NCBI GenBank assembly: GCA_038496675.1
Contig: CM076654.1
Coordinates: 7,963,677-8,027,676 of the forward strand
DNA length: 64,000 bases
From: Rachycentron canadum
Taxonomy: Eukaryota > Chordata > Actinopteri > Carangiformes > Rachycentridae
Direction of reading: 5' to 3'
Under the pieces are notes generated by a model, which searched no databases, was not told where the DNA came from, and saw only the letters and a program-made list of their open reading frames with translations. Below are positions 37,880 to 47,580 of this stretch, in pieces; within the stretch, counting starts at the first letter, position 1, and each line of letters begins with the position of its first letter. The translations under genes were made by a program, and so were the position numbers.

Positions 37880-38080
37880 AAGAGGCGACGTCGTGTCATT
37901 TTGGGAATCTATGACGTAATACGCACGTTCTACACGTCTACGTCTGTTGGTCATTGTTCTGCGTGAGCTAGCTAATGTGCTAAAGGCTAACTGAGATTAC
38001 AAAGAGGGGTTAACTTTTTTGCACGCATATAAAACCGTTTGAATTTCCAAAGGACATTTGGGGGGCTTGTGAATTTCACA
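37880..38080 (+). promoter_or_regulatory. polb: polb promoter with CRE-like sites and 5' UTR
   Basis: Contains CGACGTCG (37886-37893) and TGACGTAA (37912-37919), both CRE-like. The human POLB promoter is known for a functional ATF/CREB palindrome. The start codon lies at 38081 after an unspliced-looking leader. No TATA box is seen. Confidence 0.6.
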
Positions 38081-41000
38081 ATGAGCAAGAGGAAAGCGCC
38101 GCAGGAATCATTAAATGAGGGAATAACAGACTTTCTTGTGGGTACGTGAAGAGGAATCACACGGTTGAACTCAGCTAACAGAAGTTAGCGTGCTAGCTGT
38201 GTTTCTTTTTTTTAAATTTTAAAAACAACAAACATTTTGTGGGTGTCGTGCATTTGTCAAACTGAGCTGAGTGATGGTGTTTCTTTTTTAAATATCTTGA
38301 TTTTCGTTGCTTAGGCCGATGGCATTTTTTTTGGTCATTTAAATGCCTCCTATTTAAAAGGCTTCCTCATACAGTGGCAGGAAAATGAGAGAAATATGAA
38401 ACATGCGGTGTCTTACTTCTGTTTCCAGAGCTGGCCAATTACGAGAAAAATGTCAACAGGGCTATACACAAGTACAATGCATACAGGTAAGCTTTGAAGG
38501 CTCAGCGAAGCCTTGTTAGGATGAGAGTTTGATTATCTGAGTACAGCAGTGTAGAATAACAAATGTGATGCTATTGAAACCTAATTCACCCAAAGGTCGT
38601 GCAAGGGATAGAAAGCACAAGACAAAGGTCATCCTAGCTAAAAGTTGGGCAGTGCAATCCTGGAAAAAAATTCAATTTACGTTAAATTGTGTTGTTAATC
38701 CCTAAACAGTGCTTAGGGTATTATTATATTGACCAATTTAACAGTAATTGGTCAATATAAGAGTCATGAAATTTATGGTAGTGCTGTTACATGTAACTAT
38801 TAGTTTAGGTGTGCCTAATAATCTGGCAAGGGAGTGTATTGTATATAATATAATGTGTTAAATGCTGAACATACTAAGGTGGGGTGAGACATTACCTGAT
38901 GATTCGTTTAGATTAAAAAAATTGTTTAACCTGGTTATAGCAGAAATTCAATTCAAAGCTTTTTTTTTAATTCTTTTTTTTTTTATTATTTCTGTGTTGT
39001 TTTGCCATTACATAACCGGTTTTCCTTTGCTCTGTGACTAGGAAAGCAGCATCTACCATTGCCAAGTATCCCCACAAGATCAGAAGTGGTGAAGAGGCCA
39101 AAAAACTTGTATGTGCACTGAATACAACCGTCATGTTTTCATGGGCTATAGTTGCAATTATACATTTTTGAATTTGTGATACTAAGACCTGGTAAAATTA
39201 GCCCAGATGCATAATGTGATTTTGTGTTGTAAAACAAGTACAAGTGCAAATTGAAATGTTGCAAGTCTTGTCATAAATTCTACCTTTATGAAGGTTATGA
39301 TTTCAATAGTTGTAGTTTAAGACACTAAAATATACTGGTCGGTATAAAGGTTTTGTTCTTATACTTGTTTAAAAAGAAGAATGGTGTTGTATGTGGTTAG
39401 ATAGATATCCCCTAATAATATCTTTTTTTTCTTTTCAGTTACAGTCATAACAGAGTTCTGTGCTGGCATGTCCATGCTTTTATGTTTTTGTCTTTTAAAC
39501 TCTTCATGGTGAATTGATGATTCACTGGGATAGATGACTACATCTTTACTTACTTTATACAGTTCATTTCAGTATACTGATGTCTGAAAACTGGAAATGA
39601 CCCCATCATTATTTGTCTTCCCTAACACTGATGTGCTCATGTTGTTGCTGCTGTTGTGTGTTACGTGATGCCCTCTGCTGTAGCCTGAAAGTGTTTGTCA
39701 ACAGCTACTGTGGACATCTTACATAACTGTTGCAGATTGCACTATTCTGCACCCTCATGTTTGCTTTCATATCTCAACAGGATGGTGTTGGAGCTAAAAT
39801 AGCTGAAAAGATTGATGAGTTCCTACAAACTGGTAAACTACGGAAACTGGAAAAGGCAAGTCTTTGGCCATGGGAATGATTGCTGACACAGTGTATACGT
39901 TTTTTTAGTTATAGCTTAATCTCAACATATAGTGATGTGCTACCTTCATATTTTCTTTTAGATCAGAAATGATGACACTAGCTCCTCCATCAATCTACTC
40001 ACCAGAGTTACTGGAATTGGGTATGTTATCAATCCATATTAAAACCTATGAAATGTTTTACATGGGCATTCACAGTTAAATGCATAGTGACTAATTAAAA
40101 TGCAATGGCTAACCAATTCAGTTGTCAGAGGGACATGGGATTTTTTTTTTAGATTTTTTTTGTTCATGTAGGTTTATTGTATATGCTACATGTAACAAAC
40201 TGCTCTGTCTTTTGTCTCCTGGCTTTAGCCCTGCTGCTGCCAGAAAGTTTTTTGATGAAGGGGTAAAGACATTAGAAGGTCTGTTCAGCAATTTACTTCT
40301 GTTAAAATTGTTGAAATATTATGTTGATCTTTTTCTATATCTGTATGACTATTTAATTTGACACACTATATTGCATGCTCAGTAAATGTCTTACACAATG
40401 TAGGTTTAGCTATGGTATTACTTTAGCGCTATCTTGTTCAATGTTATATCTTCCTGTTTTTAGATCTGAAGAAGATTGAGCACAAGCTCAACCATCATCA
40501 ACAGATTGGACTCAAGTAAGTTTGGCTCAGTGATTGTAGAATGTTTTTTTTTTTCAAATGTGTAATTCATCAGTATAAAAAAAACATCTGTGAATATATT
40601 TGTCTTAGAAAGTCTTTCTCTGTTGATACGTGAGCTGTGTTTCATGGATTATTTTGCTGTCTTCAGGTACTTTGAAGAGTTTGAGAAAAGGATTCCACGC
40701 GCTGAAATGGAAAAGATGGAGGTGATTAAGCATTTATATTTTTATGGGATTTTCAGTTTTATTTAGATTTTTCTAACTCTGTACTGATCTTTTCATTTAG
40801 ACACTGATTCTTGGAGAGTTGGCGGAAATTAATACAGAGTATATTGGAACCATCTGTGGAAGTTACAGGAGAGGTAAAACTCTCTGATTTTCAGTCAAGG
40901 TTAGGAGTTGAAACTCTGGTAATAACGATATTGATTCACATGTTCTTAATTTACAGGTGCTGCATCGAGTGGTGATATTGATATTTTACTGACCCACCCA

Positions 41001-42113
41001 GACTACACCTCTCAAACAGAGAAACAGGTAAGACTCCTCTCTACTGTAGCCCACTAATCCTGTTAAATGCTGTGTGTTGTCATGAACTGCAGTTTGACTT
41101 GTATCTTTTTCTAATTCATTTTGTTTAACTTTTCTTCTCCAGCCCAAGCTCCTCCATGCTGTGGTCGACCATTTAGAGTCCATTGGCTTTGTGACCGACA
41201 CTCTGTCCAAAGGAGACACAAAGTTCATGGTGAGGCTTGAGCTTATTTTGTCTTGTGTACTCAGCTGTATGTGTTTGATGTTGTGGCTGGTAACACAATT
41301 AGTTCAGTAACTATAGCCAACCCACGAAGCACATGATGGTGGTCACAATGTTCTGGATCTTGTTTTTCTAGGGAGTCTGCCAGCTGCAGCAGAGTGATGA
41401 AGATGAGGAAGAATACCTTCACAGGCGTATTGATATTAGGTGCCCTGCTTTATATTGCTTTAATTTTTCTAGATTAAGTTTTTTAATCATATATTAATAC
41501 AGTGCATGGACTGAGTCAGTGGGTGGGGTTTCTTCATCCAGTGTCAGGATAATGATATGATTTTATTTGTTGGTGGAATCAAAAATAATCTTCAAAATAA
41601 AACATCTAACGCCTAGTACAATACAACGCCCAAATCAGTATTTAAAATCTGGATACATATTAAAAAGTAAAGAGGAAATCTTCTAAATTTTAAAAAAAAG
41701 TTTTTTTTCCTGCTCTCTAACTATTGTTTTCCCATTTCCCAAGGTTAATCCCCAAGGACCAGTACTATTGTGGGGTACTGTATTTCACTGGAAGTGATAT
41801 CTTCAATAAAAATATGAGAACTCACGCTCTGGAGAAGGGCTTCACTCTTAATGAGTACACCATACGACCACTTGGCGTCACTGGTGAGTCTCAGTCAAAT
41901 ATGACATGAACCAATTGAACTCTGTTCAAGCCTGTGTCACTTATGTCACAGTCAGTAACCTGTGATTAATGTTTTCAGATTTTAATATTGGCTGTTTTTC
42001 TTTGTGAATTTTTTGTAGGTATGGCAGGGGAGCCCCTGATGGTGGACAGCGAGAGAGACATCTTTGAATACATCCAGTACAAATATAGAGAGCCAAAGGA
42101 CCGCAGCGAGTGA
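38081..42113 (+). CDS. polb: DNA polymerase beta
   Basis: Nuclear base-excision repair polymerase with 5'-dRP lyase and nucleotidyltransferase activities. Exons: 38081-38141, 38429-38486, 39042-39108, 39781-39855, 39962-40020, 40229-40278, 40464-40515, 40667-40721, 40801-40873, 40957-41027, 41143-41229, 41372-41439, 41744-41883, 42019-42113; 336 residues (human 335; one extra residue in the acidic loop QQSDEDEEEYLHRR). The N-terminal 8-kDa lyase domain has the helix-hairpin-helix and lyase lysine K72 in GAKIAEKIDEF. A second HhH is TRVTGIGPAAARKF. Catalytic aspartates are D190 and D192 (SSGDIDILLTHP) and D257 in RRIDIRLIP, followed by YFTGSDIFN. It ends KYREPKDRSE as in human. Intron 4 uses a GC donor (AAG|GCAAGT); the rest are GT-AG. 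Confidence 0.98.
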
Positions 42114-42947
42114 AGTTCAGTTACATCTGTATTTAAGGCTAAAGGTTTCCTGTAAACAAGATCAGAAGCATGTGTACAAATGTGTGTTTGTGTGTTAGTT
42201 TTTTTATATATCTTAAGACTATGTTATTGAAAAGAAAATAACTGAAAGTCATTGTGATAATTTGTTTTGAACATTTTTTTCTATTGTAAGTAGAAATCAT
42301 CTCTATAACTGAAATTTTAACTAAACGTGCTCTGCACAACAGATATGTTTTACCCTAGGTTTTTATTCTCTGTGGTTGAATATGAAGATTTATGGGCTCA
42401 TTTATTTTAAGGTTCTTCACTTCATGGTCAATGGTAATTTATTTTAGAATGTACTTTGTACATTCTAGTTTTTAATACTCAAGAAAATTGTTTTACCTAA
42501 TAACTTGGGAAGAGGAGTCTTAAAGCGGACTTGCTTTTCTTACAATTGTTACTTGTCCATCATGAACAATGAGGACTCTATCGTCAGCACTAAGTGACGA
42601 TAGTCACAGCTAAGTGTCATCATGATATCTAAGTAGTTTTTTCACGACTCGCTCTTAATGGAAATTTAAGTGCGTTTCTGAATCTTTAGTATTCCTCTTC
42701 CAATTTGGGCAAACTAATAACTTAGGAAGAAGAAATGCAATGATGCAGATAATATTTGTGGTTAATTGGCTGTCTGATTATACACATTTATTTTGAACAA
42801 ATTCCTCAGTTTTTGCTTGGTGTTGAAGTATGACAGAGACTTGAATCTATTGTATGTGGTTGTGTAAAAATGATTACATGTGTGTAATTCAGGGAATTAT
42901 TGTATCTTCAGTTTTCAGGGGGGCATTTGAAAGCCGTAGATAAAAGT

Positions 42948-42953
42948 AATAAA
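42948..42953 (+). terminator. polb: polb polyadenylation signal AATAAA
   Basis: Canonical AATAAA about 835 bases past the polb stop codon, with no earlier AATAAA noticed between them. The stretch 42114-42940 is otherwise featureless AT-rich 3' UTR. Confidence 0.6.
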
Positions 42954-43371
42954 GTTTACCAGGTACCTGGATACTGCTACAGTGTATTTTGTGATTTAAT
43001 CTGTAACACAACCTGAATATTAGGACACTTCTGCATGTGGATGATTACAAGTCACACAAGAAATATTAACAAACAAGTGGCAGTGTCTTCTTTTTCATTT
43101 TCACTTTGTTTTTTATTAAAAGTAATGTTTATTATAAATAGAGCCCCTTCTAATGAAAACGGGATAAGATAAGAAAAAAAAGAAAAGAAAATAGCATATT
43201 TCTTCTCATCACTAGTGTTGTTCAAAAAAAGTCATTCTTACCTTACAAAAGTAGTTAGTATTTAACATCACTAACTGTTTAATTTTTCTCATCTTTCTTG
43301 TTTTAACAAATACGGTTCAGGTTAAAAATAAAATAGTTGTGTAAATGGTGTCAGTGTAGATGTTTACAATG

Positions 43372-43385
43372 GTCGCCGCGGCAAC
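43372..43385 (+). promoter_or_regulatory. dynll2: Perfect RFX X-box upstream of dynll2
   Basis: GTCGCC-GC-GGCAAC fits the RFX consensus GTNRCC N(0-3) RGYAAC at every defined position, with a 2-base spacer. It lies about 240 bases upstream of the end of the noncoding first exon (43628). CCAAT boxes at about 43459 and 43490 lie between it and the presumed start site. Confidence 0.75.
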
Positions 43386-43439
43386 GAACGTGCCGCAAGG
43401 CATGACGGTCTGAAATAAAATGCAGTCAGAAATACCGGA

Positions 43440-43628
43440 AAGATTGGCCTCACTCAACCAATGACTCCGCCAAGTGCAATAATACCAGCCAATGGGAGCA
43501 CGTCAAGGCAGCAGTCTCTTACGGTTACACACCCACATTACTTTTGTGTCAACCACTTCGCGGGAGTTGTCACTGGTGGAGCGGTCGTCTCTTTAAAACT
43601 ATTCAAACAGTATACAGGAGACTAATAG
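43440..43628 (+). promoter_or_regulatory. dynll2: dynll2 proximal promoter and noncoding exon 1
   Basis: Two CCAAT motifs (AACCAATGA near 43457 and AGCCAATGG near 43488) precede a leader ending at donor AATAG|GTAAAT (exon end 43628). The coding exon starts at an acceptor at 44424/44425, seven bases before the ATG, so a spliced leader is required. Confidence 0.6.
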
Positions 43629-44354
43629 GTAAATTTGAAAATTTCGCATGCAGCAAGTTATGTGATATTTACTTTATTCGCATTGAAGTGTTATCGAAAC
43701 GGCATGATCTCTGCTAAGACGTCCATTTTTTTTCTGTTTGCTAGATGAATGAACCGCTAGTTATCGTGCTTTAACGTTCGCTAATCAACAGCTCATCATC
43801 GCTCCGTATGCATGAGGCGAGATGATGCTAGCAAACCATTCTCACTGTAACACCTTACTTCAGATCATTTAAAGCCCAATTCCTGCCAAACGTTGTATTA
43901 TTATATGAATGTGGTGTTTATTTTGATGACCCGCTCGTTGAAGCGGTTGAGGCATGTTTTTTTTTTTTTTTTTTGCTGTTGTTGTTGTTTTTTCGCTGCT
44001 TCCTGACATTGGATTATCGCAGAAATGTGTTTTCGTTTTGCTGACTCATATTTCATAGGTTTCTTGTTGAAACCTCTGGTAAATTTGAGACAATAATCTC
44101 AAATGTCTTGCGTATCCATAGAAACAACGCAGAGCGCGCATCCACTGAGGTTGCCGCTGATGGAAGTTGTTATGCAACACTTGTAGAAATGGCTAGTTCA
44201 GATATAATGTGTCAGTTATTATATAATGATAACTTCGTCACTATTCAGCCGGGTTTTTTCCTCCCTCACTGGCCGACGAGACTCTACGTGGTCTCCGTAC
44301 AGCACAGTTTCAGTCGATGATGGGGGCTGCTCGGGGTCTTGGGTCGATTGTATT

Positions 44355-44374
44355 GTGTGTGTGTGTGTGTGTGT
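44355..44374. repeat. (GT)n microsatellite
   Basis: Short GT run about 60 bases before the dynll2 coding exon. Confidence 0.9.
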
Positions 44375-44431
44375 CAATGCGCCTGTGAAGATGATGAATC
44401 CTCCACTGTGTTTTGGTTTCCCAGGGCAACC

Positions 44432-45611
44432 ATGTCTGACAGAAAGGCAGTGATAAAAAATGCTGACATGTCGGAGGACATGCAGCAGGACGCCGTGGAG
44501 TGTGCCACACAGGCCCTGGAGAAGTACAACATCGAGAAAGATATCGCTGCATACATCAAAAAGGTAAAACCGCTGCCGCTGCATCCAACACCGTTTTCCC
44601 CTCAGTTCACTAAGTAGGTTCCCACAGTGTAACTTTCACCGGCTCGCTTCTGTGCCAAATCTATTATTCCCGTTAAAGTGACAGTTTTTTTTCCAGGGAT
44701 GTGACTACAGCTGGTGATGTAAAGCTATTTTTGCACTCACTCACCAACCATCCCGTGCATCAACGACGTTACACACCCAGTCTGGTGTTTGCAATTGTTT
44801 CCACTCTTCCTGAGGAAACCTATTCCTCTTGGACCGAGTGTCCTTCACAAGCCACATGACCATTTTTTTTTTATTTCCAATGATGGCATTCCTGCTCACT
44901 AGAGAGAAACACAGCATGAGTCATGATGGTAAATAGTTTCTAACACTTGTGTATAGCTGTGTGTTATCTTATCTCACTTTCAGTGAGTTTTCGCAGTCAT
45001 TTTTCAAGTTTGAATTTTTTGTTTTGGCAAAAATAGCAAAGATAACTCAAAAAAGACATATGAGCAGAGTGAGTCAGTAATTTTCCATCAGTATAATTTA
45101 CTCTAGCATTTCACATCCAAACTCAAGCTTAAATTCTCAAATTTTAAAGACTAAATTTAGCATCTAGCCCCCTGTAGCTGACAATATAAATAAATCCTTA
45201 TGTATTTCTGCGCAGTGACATAATTAAGTGTCAACAACAAGAGGGTATAAGTGATGTAATATTTAGGTTTAGCTTGGAAGAGTGACACTTAAATTCTGAG
45301 GAAAATATTAGTTAATCATTAGTTCTCTTTATTTCCCCCAGTTGCAAAAATCGGTGCAAATAATTGTATCACCCATTGGTTGTCATGAAGCCTGTTTAAA
45401 CCATATATGCTTAACTATGATTTTTCTAATTTTTCATAAATGTCTGAATACAATGTTTCTTTGTCCCACACAGGAGTTTGACAAGAAATATAACCCGACC
45501 TGGCACTGCATTGTTGGGAGGAACTTTGGCAGCTACGTGACTCATGAGACCAAGCATTTCATATACTTCTACTTGGGTCAGGTCGCCATTCTGCTGTTCA
45601 AGTCCGGCTGA
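44432..45611 (+). CDS. dynll2: Dynein light chain LC8-type 2
   Basis: LC8 hub protein: light chain of cytoplasmic dynein and myosin V and a dimerisation partner for many proteins; LC8 also serves axonemal and IFT dynein. Coding exons 44432-44563 and 45474-45611 give 89 residues, the invariant family length. The protein begins MSDRKAVIKNADMSEDMQQDA and exon 2 (from EFDKKYNPTWHC) is identical to vertebrate LC8. MSDR, SEDMQQDA and IAAYIKK match DYNLL2 rather than DYNLL1 (MCDR, SEEMQQDS, AAHIKK); VECATQALEK is DYNLL1-like at two sites. The 910-base intron is GT-AG. No stop or frameshift is seen. Confidence 0.95.
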
Positions 45612-45823
45612 GGGATCGCATTTTCTCAGCACCAGCTAACCATACATACAGTACTGACTGACTCGACAAAGGCACTTATCATTCCTTGGCAAGGGGCCGC
45701 TGCCTTTTTCTGTGCTGCTTTCTACTTTGTTCTGTTTTTGAGGATAAAAACCGTGGCCATGTTAAAGAGATGAAACACTTGTATTTATTTTTGTCTTGTT
45801 ACATTAGACATGTCATTTTTTTA

Positions 45824-45906
45824 ATTAAAGCGTAGCTGTTAAGCTGTCTGGGTCCAATGTCTGGTGTGGTCATTTCATTGCACTGCTTCATTATGTGCTG
45901 AATAAA
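45824..45906 (+). terminator. dynll2: dynll2 polyadenylation signals
   Basis: ATTAAA at 45824-45829 and canonical AATAAA at 45901-45906, about 210-295 bases after the stop codon. Confidence 0.6.
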
Positions 45907-45909
45907 CCA

Positions 45910-46373
45910 GGACATTTATAATCCTATGTGACCTGGTACTTATTTTGACATGTAGTGATGACTGTGGCATTGAGATTTATAAATGTATAGGCAGTGTATT
46001 CTTGTCACATTATAATGGGATGAAATTATGAAAATGCATGTGCAAGTACAGTGAAAAGTCTTTGATTTCACATGTGCATATTTGACTTAATGAAACCACA
46101 TCTGTAAAGTCATGGTGCATGAAAGACTCAGGTATGTTGTTGAACCTTTCTATCATGCTGAGGTCAACAAGTTGTATCTTTGAGGGAATTATGAGAACAT
46201 AACTTTATATTGTTTTGTATTGTGTTCACATGTAGTTGGTTGCCAGGATGGTTTAATTGACAGAAGACATTGAAACATGCTAATGGTAAATTCACCATTG
46301 TAGCTTTGGATGTGAAATAAAATTGTTAAAATAGCTGTAAAGTAATGACAAACTGACTAGGAAACATCCAAGC
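45910..46373. other. Intergenic DNA right of dynll2
   Basis: AT-rich, no gene or repeat recognised, up to the Tc1-type element. Confidence 0.6.
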
Positions 46374-46375
46374 TA

Positions 46376-47504
46376 TACTATATGGATAAAAGTATTGGGC
46401 CACCTACACATTACACCTACAGGAGCTTTTATGACATCCTAGTCTAAATCCATAGGCATTAATGTGGAGTTGGTCCCCACCCCACCCTTTGCAGCTAAAA
46501 CCGCTTCCACTCTTCTGGGAAGGCTCTCTAAAAGATTTTGGAGTGTCTGTGGGAATTTTTTGCCCATTCATCCAGAATAGCACTTGTGAGATCAGACACA
46601 TTGGACAAGAGGACCTGGCTCGCAATCTCTGTTCTAGTTCATCCCAAAGGTGTTTGATGGGTTTGAGATCAGGGCTCTTTGCAGGACAGGTTCTTCCAAA
46701 CCAAACACACCCAACCAGGCCTATGTGGACCTGGCTTTGTGCACTGGGACACAGTCCCGCTAGAACAGAAAAGGACCTTCCCCAAACTGTTCCCACAAAG
46801 TTTGAAGCATAGAATTGTCCAAAATGTCCTGGTGAGCTGAAGCATTAACATTTCCCTTCACTGGAACTAAGGGGGCTAGGTCAACCCCAGGAAAATAGTC
46901 CCACACCATTATCCTTCCTCCACCCAACAGTTGGCACAATGCAGTCAAGCAGGTAACATTCCCCAAACCCAGACTCATCCATCACACTGTCAGATAGAGG
47001 AACACGTTTGCACTGCTCCAGAGTTCAGTGGTGGCGTGCTTTACACCACTCCATCTGACGCTTGGCATCGTGCTTGGTGATGTAAGGTTTGCATGCAGCT
47101 GCACGGCCATGGAAAAGCGCCCAGCGCAGTGTTCGTGCTGATATTAATGCCAGAGGAGGAACTCTGCAGTTATTGAGTCAGCAGAGCATTGACAACTTTT
47201 ACGCTATGCGCCCCAGCACTCAGCGACCCCGCTCAGTGGCTTTACATGGTCCGCCACTTCGAGACTGAATTGCTGTGGCTCCTAAACGCCTTCCACTTTG
47301 CAATAATGTCACTTACAGTTCAGATCATGGAATATCCAGGAGGGAAGAACTTTCATGAACTGCCTTGTTGCAATGGCATCCCATTACAGTAACACACTTG
47401 AATTCAGTGAACCACCCATTCTTTCACAAGTGCTTGTATATGTTAACTGCATGGCTCAGTGCAATGATAAGAGGTGTGTGTCCAATACTCTTGTCTATAT
47501 AGTG
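46376..47504 (-). mobile_element. Decayed Tc1/mariner-type DNA transposon
   Basis: A 1129-bp element bounded by imperfect terminal inverted repeats: TACTATATGGATAAAAGTAT at the left end and, inverted, CACTATATAGACAAGAGTAT at the right. It is flanked by TA on both sides (46374-46375 and 47505-47506), the Tc1/mariner target duplication. The minus strand carries transposase remnants broken by frameshifts and stops, including SPDLKPIKHLWDELEQRL, which matches the region around the third catalytic residue; the expected Glu is Lys here. Fish Tc1 elements of this kind are usually longer, so an internal deletion is likely. It is immobile unless supplied with transposase. Confidence 0.88.
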
Positions 47505-47565
47505 TAGGTGTGTATATGTGAAATGTCAGAACACGAGACAACAGATGGCGTAAGATGATGGTACT

Positions 47566-47571
47566 TTTATT
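47566..47571 (-). terminator. rpl6: rpl6 polyadenylation signal
   Basis: AATAAA on the minus strand only about 10 bases beyond the rpl6 stop (47581-47583). This is very short, as is usual for ribosomal protein genes. The Tc1 element ends about 60 bases further on. Confidence 0.7.
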
Positions 47572-47580
47572 ACAACACAT

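Noticed and set aside
44432..45611. Alternative identity dynll1
   Set aside because: Ser2, Glu-Asp-Met, Ala after QQD and AAYIKK match DYNLL2; only two positions lean to DYNLL1.
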